The notes beneath the pieces were generated by a model. The model ran no database searches. It was not told where the DNA came from and saw only the letters and a program-made list of their open reading frames with translations. This document shows, piece by piece, positions 13,859-22,237 of a stretch of 64,000 bases of DNA. The DNA comes from Oceanobacillus chungangensis. GTDB lineage: Bacteria > Bacillota > Bacilli > Bacillales > Amphibacillaceae. Position numbers and translations under genes: made by a program. Position 1 is the stretch's first letter; every line of letters starts with the position of its first letter. The stretch spans positions 248,001 to 312,000 of the forward strand of contig NZ_PIOD01000011.1 of assembly GCF_003369565.1 (NCBI RefSeq), written 5' to 3'.

Positions 13859-13901
13859 GCATGTAGTAAGAAGGTTTTTATCTTTCTTATCTACTTAAAT
13901 A

Positions 13902-14150
13902 GAAAAAGCCCTCTAATCCCAAAAAGGGACGAGAAGACTCGCGGTACCACCCTTATAAATTTAAAATAAGCAAATGCTATAATACTTTACTTGCATTCTT
14001 ATTTTTAAATTCACTCGAATTCCGTAACGGGGAATACCGTCCATTATTACTTAATTTCCTAATGGATACTCAAGAGTGATTTTCTAGTAGTATCACTGTA
14101 TCAGGCTTTCACCAATCCCTGATTCGCTTATCAGTAATTACTAATATACT
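13902..14150 (-). promoter_or_regulatory. T-box riboswitch leader of ileS (isoleucine)
   Basis: The minus strand carries the T-box core AGGGTGGTACCGCGAG at 13938-13953 and, further 5', the stem I apical motif GATTGGTGAAAGCC near 14105-14125. The specifier codon is probably AUC at 14078-14080, in GAAAATCACTC, followed by a purine as is typical; this matches Ile. The terminator stem TCTCGTCCC / GGGATTAGA and TTTTT lies at 13902-13938. Uncharged tRNA-Ile would stabilise the antiterminator and turn ileS on. Confidence 0.9.
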
Positions 14151-14161
14151 GTCTCTATCAT

Positions 14162-14189
14162 CGTATATAATATATTTATTATGTTACAA
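14162..14189 (-). promoter_or_regulatory. Putative sigma-A promoter of the ileS T-box leader
   Basis: A minus-strand TTGTAA (14184-14189) and TATACG (14162-14167) are separated by 16 bases, a short distance before the T-box RNA. The region is very AT-rich, so alternative -10 boxes exist. Confidence 0.45.
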
Positions 14190-14237
14190 TTCTGTAGTAT
14201 GAATTATATGTAAAATTAAAGCTTTCGTCAAGACTTT

Positions 14238-14747
14238 CTATTTATTTTCAATTAAATCAAGATCTTCGCCTAGTTCAGCATCGAATAATTGATCCCAATC
14301 TTCTGTTACAATCATTTCTAATTGTGCTTCCACTAGCATTTTTAATCTTGTTCGGAATACTTTCGCTTGCTTCTTCAACTCTTCGACATCCATCGAAATT
14401 CTGCGTGATTTACTCAGGGCTTCATTAATAATTCGATCCGCATTTTTCTCAGCTTCTTTAATGATCAACTTCGATTCCTTCATTGCGTTTCCTTTTACTT
14501 CTTCAGCTGTTTCCTGGGCAACAAGAATCGATTTATTTAACGTTTCTTCTATATTAGTAAAATGCCCAAGTCTCTCTTCGAGCTGTGTTACTTTTTCCTT
14601 TAATTCCTTCTTTTCTCTAATTGCCATTTCATAATCTTTGATTACCTGATCCAGGAATTCATTTACCTCATCTTGGTCAAATCCACGTAAACTTTTCGTA
14701 AATGCTTTGTTATGAATATCTAATGGTGTTAATGGCACGATGGCCAC
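14238..14747 (-). CDS. divIVA: Cell-division / polar scaffold protein DivIVA
   Basis: Membrane-curvature-sensing coiled-coil protein that recruits MinJ-MinCD and, in sporulation, anchors chromosome origins at poles. The N-terminal lipid-binding segment LTPLDIHNKAFTKSLRGFDQ (with FTKSLRGF near residue 18) is followed by DEVNEFLDQV and a long coiled coil to about residue 140. At 169 residues it is close to B. subtilis DivIVA (164). It closes the ylm-divIVA group downstream of ylmH, its usual place. Confidence 0.96.
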   Translation of the reverse strand: MAIVPLTPLDIHNKAFTKSLRGFDQDEVNEFLDQVIKDYEMAIREKKELKEKVTQLEERLGHFTNIEETLNKSILVAQETAEEVKGNAMKESKLIIKEAEKNADRIINEALSKSRRISMDVEELKKQAKVFRTRLKMLVEAQLEMIVTEDWDQLFDAELGEDLDLIENK

Positions 14748-14829
14748 CTCCTTGAATTTTAAACTTATTATATACAGCTTTAACTATCATTCGACAAAAA
14801 TCTGTGAATTCCTGCAAGATCACAATAAT

Positions 14830-15606
14830 TTATTTCATCATTGCAGTTGTAATTCGCCATTTGTCTTTTTTCGATTGACCGTTTATCGTTAATAGCTTAC
14901 TTCTCCCCTTACCTCGTACAGAAATAAGATCGCCACGTTCAACGGTAAACTTTGCGTCCTCGACAACCCGATGATTAACCTTTACATATTGCCTTGTAAT
15001 TAGGTCTGAAGCATCTTTTCTAGATATCCGGTAAATTTCCTTCACTACTGCATCTAAACGTAAAGAGGATACGGTTTTCTCAGCTTCAACCCAATCCGCT
15101 GCATTAGTTAATAAAGAATTACTTGTCTTTTCCTCAAACCTAATCGTAGCATTCTTAATCGATGTAAGATTCGTAATTACGTAAGAAGCGATGTCATCCG
15201 TCATAATGATTTGGATGGTTCCATCCTTTACATAAATATCTCCGAGCTTTTTTCGAATGATTCCCAGCGATAAAAAAGCACCCATCACATCTCGATGCTC
15301 CAATGTGACGAATTTATCCTGATATGTTGCTTGTAATAATGTTAGCTGAAAACTATTATTTGTAATTACTTCATAATAGGGTGCAATTACTACTCGCTTA
15401 CGCTCGCTCTGTTCTGCACCACCAAATTGGTATAACTTTAATTCATCATTGCTTGTCCCAATTAACATCTCGATTATCTGTTGTTCACGAGGATCGAGGA
15501 AATCTGTTAATTTCAGTACAAACGTACGCTCTACCTGTTCCTTCCATGATAAAACCTGATCGATAAAGCCCTGTTCTTCTTTTCTAAAATGCTGATAGAT
15601 ATCCAT
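14830..15606 (-). CDS. ylmH: S4-domain RNA-binding protein YlmH
   Basis: The 258 residues end in an S4 domain (from about residue 180, with ISRKDASDLITRQYVKVNHR). The N-terminal part is the conserved YlmH region. YlmH homologues act in rescue of stalled ribosomes and are regularly linked to divIVA in Firmicutes; that role is from the family, not from this sequence. It lies 11 bases after ylmG in a co-directional string. Confidence 0.9.
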   Translation of the reverse strand: MDIYQHFRKEEQGFIDQVLSWKEQVERTFVLKLTDFLDPREQQIIEMLIGTSNDELKLYQFGGAEQSERKRVVIAPYYEVITNNSFQLTLLQATYQDKFVTLEHRDVMGAFLSLGIIRKKLGDIYVKDGTIQIIMTDDIASYVITNLTSIKNATIRFEEKTSNSLLTNAADWVEAEKTVSSLRLDAVVKEIYRISRKDASDLITRQYVKVNHRVVEDAKFTVERGDLISVRGKGRSKLLTINGQSKKDKWRITTAMMK

Positions 15607-15617
15607 GTTATCACCAA

Positions 15618-15884
15618 TTAAAATAGGAACATTTCAAAGAATTCCAGTAATCCAATTCTTGCTAAGTACAAAACAAAAATTGCTACAATCGGTGAAAAAT
15701 CAATCATGCCAAGAGGTGGAATAATTCTTCGGAAAACATCAAGATATGGTTCAACAATTTTTCCAAGCATCAATCCAAATGACGATTCACGTGCACCTGG
15801 AAACCAAGACATGAAAATGTAAATAATAATCGCAAAATTATAGATCGTTAATGCTGAATTTAGTATCCTATACAGTTCGTACAT
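15618..15884 (-). CDS. ylmG: YggT-family membrane protein YlmG
   Basis: An 88-residue protein with two hydrophobic segments (about residues 10-28 and 65-85) flanking the conserved segment DVFRRIIPPLGMIDFSPIVA of the YGGT family. The family has been linked to membrane-associated division or osmotic adaptation. It sits 6 bases after sepF, the standard sepF-ylmG-ylmH-divIVA order. Confidence 0.93.
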   Translation of the reverse strand: MYELYRILNSALTIYNFAIIIYIFMSWFPGARESSFGLMLGKIVEPYLDVFRRIIPPLGMIDFSPIVAIFVLYLARIGLLEFFEMFLF

Positions 15885-15890
15885 TGCGTG

Positions 15891-16328
15891 CTACCATCCT
15901 TTGTTATATTCATCTTCAGCGGCATAATTTTCTGAGATAGTTCCGGATACATCTACGTTATCTGGCGTACAGAGAAACGTTTCTGCTCCAAGTTTTTGAA
16001 TATCACCATTAACGGCGTATACCGTGCCACTAAGAAAGTCAACAATTCGCTTCGCATGATCGTGATCCACCCGTTGCAGGTTAATAACGACCGCACGTCG
16101 ATTGACTATATTATCCGCTATCTCCTGTGCTTCATTATAGTTTCTCGGCTCACATAATACAACTTTCGAAGATGGTTGTTGAACACTCGATAGACTTACG
16201 ACATTTTGATTTTTAGGCTTAGGTGCTATATTTTTACTTGCCTCTGGTAATTCTGATTCTTCAACATATTCATATTCATACTCATCATCCATTGAAAAAT
16301 AATTTTTTAATTTATTCTTAATGCTCAT
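15891..16328 (-). CDS. sepF: Cell-division protein SepF
   Basis: Membrane-bound ring-forming protein that bundles FtsZ and tethers it to the membrane. The 145 residues have an N-terminal amphipathic helix ([13 protein letters not shown]), an acidic linker, and the SepF/DUF552 domain with [20 protein letters not shown] and [13 protein letters not shown]. The length is normal. It is the fourth gene of the ylmC-D-E-sepF-G-H string. Confidence 0.95.
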   Translation of the reverse strand: MSIKNKLKNYFSMDDEYEYEYVEESELPEASKNIAPKPKNQNVVSLSSVQQPSSKVVLCEPRNYNEAQEIADNIVNRRAVVINLQRVDHDHAKRIVDFLSGTVYAVNGDIQKLGAETFLCTPDNVDVSGTISENYAAEDEYNKGW

Positions 16329-16357
16329 TGGTACACCTCACAATTATTTGATTTTGT

Positions 16358-17029
16358 TTAGTTTCCTACTAAGTTCGAACCAATCCGAATATGGGTTGCT
16401 CCTTCTTCAATTGCTATCTCATAGTCATTACTCATTCCCATTGATAAAAACGAACATGGTGCATGATCATAATTCTTAGATTGAATTGAATCTCTTAGCT
16501 CGGCTAGACGCCTAAATACGGATCGAATCTTTTCCTCATCATCTATATGGGGTGCCATCGTCATTAAACCGATAATATGAACTTTTTCATATGTTGTAAG
16601 GTTTTCAATAAATGGCATGACCTCTTCAGGAGCAAGCCCATGCTTTGACTCTTCTCCACTTACATTTACTTGAATGAAACAATCTACTTGATTGCTTGCT
16701 CGTTTATTTATTTCTTTAGCAAGGGAAAGGCGATCTAGTGAATGGAGGACATCTATCTTATCTATAATATCCTTAACTTTTCTAGATTGCAGGCTCCCAA
16801 TGAAATGCCATTTTGCCTTTGTTCCAATTTCACTATATTTCTCTAAAAATCCTTCATTTCGATTTTCACCAATGTTTTCAATACCTGCTTCAATTGCCTC
16901 AACCGTTCGCTCTATTGTAACATATTTCGTTACCCCAATTATAGTAAGTTCATCTGATCTCCGATTACTTCGTCCACATGCTTCACTAATATTGCGTTTA
17001 ATCTTCTCTAAATTTGTTACTACATCCAC
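16358..17029 (-). CDS. ylmE: PLP-homeostasis protein, YggS/PLPBP family (YlmE)
   Basis: Alanine-racemase-like barrel that binds pyridoxal phosphate, with no known catalytic reaction. The PLP lysine lies in IIGVTKYV (near residue 36). GENRNEGFLEKY, WHFIGSLQSRKV and the C-terminal SMGMSNDYEIAIEEGATHIR are family hallmarks. Length 223 is usual. The start is GTG, preceded by AGGGGAATAAATA. It lies 24 bases after ylmD. Confidence 0.93.
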   Translation of the reverse strand: MDVVTNLEKIKRNISEACGRSNRRSDELTIIGVTKYVTIERTVEAIEAGIENIGENRNEGFLEKYSEIGTKAKWHFIGSLQSRKVKDIIDKIDVLHSLDRLSLAKEINKRASNQVDCFIQVNVSGEESKHGLAPEEVMPFIENLTTYEKVHIIGLMTMAPHIDDEEKIRSVFRRLAELRDSIQSKNYDHAPCSFLSMGMSNDYEIAIEEGATHIRIGSNLVGN

Positions 17030-17053
17030 TATTTATTCCCCTTCCCAGCATCA

Positions 17054-17863
17054 TCACTCTTGAAATCCTAGGAATCCTAACATTCTTCCTGTTTTTCCAT
17101 TATCCCGTCTATGTGAAAAAAACAACGTTTCATCCTGATGTGTGCAATAATTTGTTACCTCTATATTATGACGTAATACTCCTGATTGTAAAAGGATTTC
17201 TACATTTAATTGCTTTAAATCTAATAAATAACGCTCATTGTCCAGTGGAATAACAGTTTTTTGTCTCTCTTCTTTAGAAATTGCCGTTATAACCCGATTA
17301 TCGACTTCATATTCTGATTGCGATATTGATGGTCCGATAGCCACTAGTAAATTCTTTGCATCTACTCCAACTTCTGTTAATGCTTGCACCATTTGTTCTT
17401 GGATTCGATTTACTGTTCCTTTCCACCCTGCGTGGGCTATTCCAATATATTCTGTAACTGGATCGTAAAAATATAGAGGGACACAGTCAGCAAAAAAAGC
17501 TGTACAAAGTATCCCTTTTTTATTCGTTATCAGTCCATCTATCCCTTTAATTGCACTATCATAGGACGTAGCACCCCGTCCTTTATCACTGTCAACAATT
17601 ATTTGTACATTCGTCCCATGTACTTGTTCACCGGAAACCCAATTTTCAAGTGGGATATTTAATGCGCTTGCTAAAAGGGTTCGATTTTCAATCACTGTTT
17701 CTGTCCTATCGTTTACATGCAGACCACAATTAAAGGAGTGAAATGGTGCCACACTTACCCCACCATTCCTTGTCGTAAAGCCCGCTCTCAGGTTGGGATT
17801 ATGTTTCTGCCAATTTTCTATATGTAAATAGGATTCATTTGATTGTTTAAAAGGTTCCGCCAT
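17054..17863 (-). CDS. ylmD: Multicopper/laccase-domain purine nucleosidase-type protein (YlmD, YfiH family)
   Basis: The 269-residue single-domain protein carries the metal-binding motifs GEQVHGTNVQ, FFADCVPLYFYD and GIAHAGWKGTVNRI, and a late CTHQDETLFFSHRRD. Family members are described as polyphenol oxidases and as adenosine phosphorylase/deaminase-like enzymes, so the true substrate here is uncertain. The ATG follows AGGAGG. Confidence 0.9.
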   Translation of the reverse strand: MAEPFKQSNESYLHIENWQKHNPNLRAGFTTRNGGVSVAPFHSFNCGLHVNDRTETVIENRTLLASALNIPLENWVSGEQVHGTNVQIIVDSDKGRGATSYDSAIKGIDGLITNKKGILCTAFFADCVPLYFYDPVTEYIGIAHAGWKGTVNRIQEQMVQALTEVGVDAKNLLVAIGPSISQSEYEVDNRVITAISKEERQKTVIPLDNERYLLDLKQLNVEILLQSGVLRHNIEVTNYCTHQDETLFFSHRRDNGKTGRMLGFLGFQE

Positions 17864-17913
17864 GCATTAGCCTCCTGAAAGTATGTTTGTACCATTTTAT
17901 CATATTTTGCTAT

Positions 17914-18195
17914 TTATTTATCTATTTTTGAAAAATGTGGCTCTGAAGAAAGGGTTTGATCATGAACATCTTTGACTAGGACGACATCGGAACCAATTCG
18001 AATAATCTGATCCCAGCGGATAACAAGCTCATCTACCTTTCCAAATAAACTGTTTCTTTTGTCTTTTGACATTAGAATAATTGCCGTTATTTTACCTGTA
18101 TTCGTATTGATTTCAAGATCAGAAATATGCCCTAACCTCCGTCCATCATCAACAATTATCACTTCTTTTAATTGTAGTTCTGACAATTTTACCAA
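17914..18195 (-). CDS. ylmC: PRC-barrel sporulation protein YlmC/YmxH family
   Basis: A 93-residue PRC-barrel protein: KEVIIVDDGRRLGHISDLEI is the typical opening and RWDQIIRIGSDVVLVKD the close. YlmC/YmxH proteins are kept among spore formers, but their role is not settled. I choose TTG at 18195 because GGCGGTGA lies 6 bases ahead; the in-frame GTG at 18204 would sit inside that ribosome site. Confidence 0.85.
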   Translation of the reverse strand: MVKLSELQLKEVIIVDDGRRLGHISDLEINTNTGKITAIILMSKDKRNSLFGKVDELVIRWDQIIRIGSDVVLVKDVHDQTLSSEPHFSKIDK

Positions 18196-18254
18196 TCTAA
18201 TCACCGCCTTTATTTAACTATATGCAGGTGTTTTGGTTTTTTTCATATGGAAAT

Positions 18255-18303
18255 AAAAAATAGAAGAAATCGTTTATTGCAAATACGATTTCTTCTATTT
18301 TTT
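18255..18303. terminator. Strong bidirectional hairpin upstream of ylmC
   Basis: An 18-bp inverted repeat (18255-18272 against 18286-18303) has A-runs and T-runs at the outer ends, so it can terminate in either direction. Its minus-strand role would be to stop transcription arriving from sigG before ylmC. Confidence 0.8.
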
Positions 18304-18324
18304 AGCTTATTTCTTAAGGATAAT

Positions 18325-18500
18325 AAAATAAAATGCAGACTAGCATAGTGCTTAGGGATCTCAGGCTAGTCGCTCCAGAAATACACTACACTTTTCGCGG
18401 GGAGCTGGTGAGCCTACTCAAGCTATCGCGATTCATAGTCTCACCTAGGCTCTTTTTCCCGCAGAAGTCTCCGTGTATTTCTTCCGCTGGAATAGTAAAG
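18325..18500. repeat. Family A repeat element, copy 2 (degenerate)
   Basis: The core matches copy 1 in the same orientation: CTCCAGAAATACACTACAC, GGGGAGCTGGTGAGCC, GTCTCACC, GTGTATTTCTTCCGCTG. Several GC positions have decayed to AT, and I could not find clear terminal repeats. It lies where B. subtilis carries ylmA between sigG and ylmC. Confidence 0.7.
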
Positions 18501-18650
18501 AATCATATATTATAGAGCGTCTTATCATGACAAACGATGTTGTTTGAAGTAACAATATAACCTTTTGAGTGAATATCTACTTCTCTAAAGATCTGATATC
18601 AAAAGTACCACTAATTCGCACATCAAAATCAGCTATCGTTTTAGACATAT

Positions 18651-18919
18651 TGAACAGCCCGCTATACTTTTCTTTGTCCAGCTTCAACTCCTAGAGACTA
18701 CCGTCATAAGCTGTTGACTCTTCAACGCGGAAAACCACGCGTTTTCGGTCCCCTGCTTATGCGTCCGTCTCTGGACAGTCGTTTCAGCATATCATTGTCC
18801 AGTACAGCGTGGGCTAGAGGCTCGAGTCATAGTCAATTGACTCTCCGAGCACGAAGATCATGTGCTCTACGGTCCCTTGTCTATGCTTTTCCCTCTGAAC
18901 AGCCCGCTATACTTTTCTT
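18651..18919. repeat. Family C repeat between 24-base direct repeats, 3' of sigG
   Basis: TGAACAGCCCGCTATACTTT occurs at 18651 and again at 18896 (24 bases identical in all). Between them lie two diverged tandem halves (about 18676-18780 and 18799-18895). On the minus strand these share the order GCATA..AAGGGACCG, a small hairpin, AGAGTCAA..GACTATGA, CTCTAG..CTGGAC. The second direct repeat touches the sigG stop codon. No protein is coded. Confidence 0.7.
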
Positions 18920-19702
18920 TTATTCAAACATTTGTTTATTCATTTGGCTTATTGCTGCTTTTTCTAGGCGGGAAACTTGGGCTTGAGAAATTCCAATCTC
19001 ATCTGCCACTTCCATTTGAGTTTTTCCTTGAAAAAATCGCTTGTTTAAGATCATTTTTTCCCGTTCATTTAAATTATACATTCCTTCTTTTAAGGAAATT
19101 TTATCAACCCAGGTTGAGTCTTTGTCTTTATCATCACTTATTTGATCGACAACAAAGATTGGATCCCCACCATCATTATAAATCGGTTCAAATAAGGATA
19201 CAGGATCTTGGATAGCATCTAGTGCAAACACAATTTCTGAGTGCGGAATTTCCATTACTTCTGCAATCTCTGCTGGTGTAGGTTCTCTTGATGTCTTATT
19301 AATTAGTTTTTCCCTTACTTGCATCGCCTTATATGCAATATCTCTTAATGACCTCGATACTCTGATTGGATTATTATCACGTAAATACCTTCTAATTTCA
19401 CCAATAATCATTGGTACAGCATAAGTAGAAAATCGTACATTATGTCCTAGGTCAAAGTTATCAATGGATTTCATTAAGCCAATGCATCCCACTTGAAATA
19501 GATCATCGACGAATTCTCCACGATTATTAAAACGCTGAATAACACTTAATACTAGTCTAAGATTCCCATTTACAAGCTCTTCTCGTGCGGATATGTCTCC
19601 TTCTTGCTGCATTCTAACAAACAGCTTCTTCATTTCGTCATTCTTAAGCACAGGTAGCTTCGATGTATCAACACCACATATTACAACTTTATGTCTAGTC
19701 AT
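18920..19702 (-). CDS. sigG: Late forespore RNA polymerase sigma factor SigG
   Basis: Sigma-70 family factor for late forespore genes. The 260 residues open with the sigma-G leader TRHKVVICGVDTSKLPVL; then come region 2 (FQVGCIGLMKSIDNFDLGHN), region 3, and the region 4 helix-turn-helix ending QAQVSRLEKAAISQM. Length matches B. subtilis (260). A sigma-F promoter sits just upstream. As in B. subtilis it is third after spoIIGA and sigE, but with its own promoter. Confidence 0.97.
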   Translation of the reverse strand: MTRHKVVICGVDTSKLPVLKNDEMKKLFVRMQQEGDISAREELVNGNLRLVLSVIQRFNNRGEFVDDLFQVGCIGLMKSIDNFDLGHNVRFSTYAVPMIIGEIRRYLRDNNPIRVSRSLRDIAYKAMQVREKLINKTSREPTPAEIAEVMEIPHSEIVFALDAIQDPVSLFEPIYNDGGDPIFVVDQISDDKDKDSTWVDKISLKEGMYNLNEREKMILNKRFFQGKTQMEVADEIGISQAQVSRLEKAAISQMNKQMFE

Positions 19703-19740
19703 TCTGTTAACCCTCCCAGATGGTGATGCTGTTCATGGTC

Positions 19741-19769
19741 ATTATCACCAACTGGAAAAGTTTTTATGC
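19741..19769 (-). promoter_or_regulatory. Sigma-F promoter of sigG
   Basis: On the minus strand GCATA (19765-19769), 15 bases, then GGTGATAAT (19741-19749). This fits the sigma-F consensus GYATA-N15-GGNNANAMT at every fixed position. Transcription would begin near 19735, about 30 bases before the sigG ATG. Confidence 0.85.
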
Positions 19770-19824
19770 AACGTCAATAGCTTGAAAAAATTGCCATATC
19801 ATATCAAAACTTGATAGGAAAAGC

Positions 19825-20544
19825 TTAAACCATTTTATTAAATTCTTTTTGCAGTCTACGTATAATCTTTTTTTCTAATCTGGATATGTAAGATTGTGAA
19901 ATCCCTAACATATCTGCTACATCTTTTTGTGTTTTTTCTTCATCGCCAATTAGTCCAAACCGTAGCTCCATTATTTGTTTCTCACGATCATTTAATTGGG
20001 ATAATGCACTTTTTAATAGACTTTTATCAACGTTAGATTCTAAGTTCTTTGTAATAATATCATCATCTGTCCCAAGTACATCTGATAATAATAATTCATT
20101 TCCATCCCAATCGATATTTAACGGTTCATCAAAGGATATTTCTGATTTAAGCTTATTATTTCTTCGTAAATACATTAAGATTTCGTTTTCGATACATCTT
20201 GATGCATATGTCGCCAATTTAATATTCTTTTCAGGATTAAACGTGTTTACAGCTTTAATAAGACCGATAGTGCCAATACTTATTAAATCCTCAATATTTA
20301 TCCCAGTATTTTCAAATTTACGAGCGATGTAAACGACCAAACGTAAATTACGTTCAATCAAAATTGCTCGCGCTGCTTTATCCCCTTTTGGCAGTTTTAC
20401 GAGTAATTCCGCCTCCTCTTGCTTTGAAAGGGGTGGCGGGAGTGCTTCGCTGCCACCGATATAGTATATTTCATCTGATTTTATCCCTAGTTTAATTAAT
20501 AGCTTATACCATCTTAAACGTAAACGAATAAACCACACCTTCAT
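19825..20544 (-). CDS. sigE: Mother-cell sporulation sigma factor pro-SigE
   Basis: Made as inactive pro-sigma-E and cut by SpoIIGA to open mother-cell transcription. The ATG at 20544 ([16 protein letters not shown]) gives 239 residues, the B. subtilis length. The N-terminal pro-sequence is followed by [17 protein letters not shown], the region of the known cleavage site. Regions 2 and 4 are intact ([36 protein letters not shown]). AAAGGGGAGATGTGAC precedes the start. Unusually, 450 bases separate it from spoIIGA. Confidence 0.97.
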   Translation of the reverse strand: MKVWFIRLRLRWYKLLIKLGIKSDEIYYIGGSEALPPPLSKQEEAELLVKLPKGDKAARAILIERNLRLVVYIARKFENTGINIEDLISIGTIGLIKAVNTFNPEKNIKLATYASRCIENEILMYLRRNNKLKSEISFDEPLNIDWDGNELLLSDVLGTDDDIITKNLESNVDKSLLKSALSQLNDREKQIMELRFGLIGDEEKTQKDVADMLGISQSYISRLEKKIIRRLQKEFNKMV

Positions 20545-20631
20545 GTCACATCTCCCCTTTTGATAATCATATTTGATTGGCTGATTATAAATAAGATAAA
20601 TTCCTTTTAAAGTAATGGATGATAAGTAGCA

Positions 20632-20947
20632 GTTGATATAAATTGCGAACAAGTGACAATTGTCTCTTTAATATCTAGACAGTCGTTACTATTTAACACG
20701 AGTATCGAGTAAGTTACTACAGTCACCGTTAATAGTTAGTGGATTTGCCATTCTTTTGTTTCTAGATTCTACTCTATCTTCAGCGGAAGAAATACACGGA
20801 GACTCCTGCGAGAAGAAGAGCCTAGGTGAGACTTCGAAGTGCGCCAGCACTAGAAGGCTCACCAGCTCCCCGCGGAAAGCGTAGTGTATTTCTGGAGCGA
20901 CTGGCCCGTGATCTCTCTTCAATCCAAACTAGTTCGCAGCTTATACA
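20632..20947. repeat. Family A repeat element, copy 3 (inside the spoIIGA-sigE unit)
   Basis: Ends GTTGATATAAATTGCGAAC (left) and GTTCGCAGCTTATAC (right) are inverted repeats. The core lies opposite in orientation to copies 1 and 2 and contains AGCGGAAGAAATACACGGAG, GGTGAGAC, GGCTCACC and CTCCCCGCGGAAAGCG. Short ORFs through it are by-products. It fills most of the gap between spoIIGA and sigE, genes that in B. subtilis are adjacent and co-transcribed. Confidence 0.82.
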
Positions 20948-20994
20948 AATAGCAACAAACAATGTAAATGAGCTATTTTCTAAGCTTTTTTCCT

Positions 20995-21918
20995 CTATGC
21001 TGAATGTACAGTTGCTAACTTAATTATTTGCGGTTGGAGCAAACAATGATAACTTCCGTCCTTCACTAATTCTGCAAACTGGATACCAATTAATAACTTT
21101 GTTGACACTATTTTTTGCTCATTATAATAGACAATTAACTGCTCAGGACGGATGGTGATTAGAAACATACTCTTTCCTTGTACATCTTGATATGGAACGA
21201 TTTGAATCTTATTTTCCCAATTTCTTGGAAGAATTTCGAAATCTAACGTATCCTGTGCTGCTTTTAATAATTCCCATTCTTCATCAGTAAACCACTGTTT
21301 AAGGAAAAATTCGTCACAAATGATTACTGGCTTCTTTGATAATGGATCGACTAATTGATTACCACTATCAATATAGCCGGTCGTTGAAAAACTTTGATTA
21401 CTAATCTGAATCGTTACCGTATAAAGTTGATCATAGCGAATTTTCTCCATCACATGCTTGTCCATACGGGACTTGGTAAACAACCACACAATAGGAAAGC
21501 CTACTACAACGAATAACCAGCTAACAGGGTCCCCATATCCGCTTGTAAAGGTAAGCAAACTATTCTCCGACATCCCAATTGGGTTTTGTATGAGAAAATG
21601 TAAACCGATTAATCCACCCCCAATAGCAAAGGTAGTAAAATAAAATAACAAAAGTAGTCTAAAAAATCGATAAATTGATCGATAACCGAACGTACTAAAT
21701 ATGATAAGTGCAGAATAGAGTATTTTTCCAAATACACTTGTAATAAATGAATCTGGAAAATATATCGTAATGGGTACTAACAACGAAGCAATAAAAGCCC
21801 CTAAAAGAATGCTTCGCTTTCTCGAATTTTCTCGGGATAGAGCCTGTGTCAATAAGAGCAGCATCATATCTAAGAAAAAATTTAAAGCCCAAACGGCATC
21901 AAGATAAATGGTCAACAA
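20995..21918 (-). CDS. spoIIGA: Pro-sigma-E processing aspartic protease SpoIIGA
   Basis: Septal membrane protease that activates pro-sigma-E after the SpoIIR signal. The 307 residues have five N-terminal membrane segments (to about residue 155) and a cytoplasmic aspartic-protease domain with catalytic TGYIDSGNQLVDPLS near residue 190. The start appears to be one of two adjacent TTG codons (21918 or 21915) after AGGAAG; no ATG is well placed. Length matches B. subtilis (309). Confidence 0.95.
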   Translation of the reverse strand: MLTIYLDAVWALNFFLDMMLLLLTQALSRENSRKRSILLGAFIASLLVPITIYFPDSFITSVFGKILYSALIIFSTFGYRSIYRFFRLLLLFYFTTFAIGGGLIGLHFLIQNPIGMSENSLLTFTSGYGDPVSWLFVVVGFPIVWLFTKSRMDKHVMEKIRYDQLYTVTIQISNQSFSTTGYIDSGNQLVDPLSKKPVIICDEFFLKQWFTDEEWELLKAAQDTLDFEILPRNWENKIQIVPYQDVQGKSMFLITIRPEQLIVYYNEQKIVSTKLLIGIQFAELVKDGSYHCLLQPQIIKLATVHSA

Positions 21919-22174
21919 ATTCTTCCTTCCCTCGTGAGTTTATGATTGCCTATATGATTTTCCCAACTTCAATTACTATTTTTTTATTAGAGGAGTTAAT
22001 GAGAAGTATATCGATATTCATAAGCAAAGTCTGTCACTTCTTGTAAGCAGATTGGGGCTAATTTTAACTAGTTATTGAAAAGTTTGTCATTCACAAAAAA
22101 GGAATTGAGTATGTGTTAAGTACAGAGGCTAAGGGGTATTGTATATTGTTTGTAGAGATAATTAGTTGTGAAAA

Positions 22175-22228
22175 ACAAAAAATAGCAAGCAGGAAGCTAG
22201 AAGTAGCTACCTGCTTGCTATTTTTGTT
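22175..22228. terminator. ftsZ terminator
   Basis: Inverted repeat AAATAGCAAGCAGG / CCTGCTTGCTATTT with A-run and T-run flanks lies directly after the ftsZ stop. It separates ftsAZ transcription from spoIIGA. Confidence 0.88.
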
Positions 22229-22237
22229 ATCTATCAT

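Noticed and set aside
13936-13955. GCGGTACCACCC looked like a possible palindromic operator
   Set aside because: On the minus strand it is the conserved T-box core and is fully explained by the ileS leader.
20689-20922. 77-codon minus-strand ORF between sigE and spoIIGA
   Set aside because: It is the family A copy 3 read through; its predicted peptide is shared with the ORF in copy 5, so it reflects the repeat.
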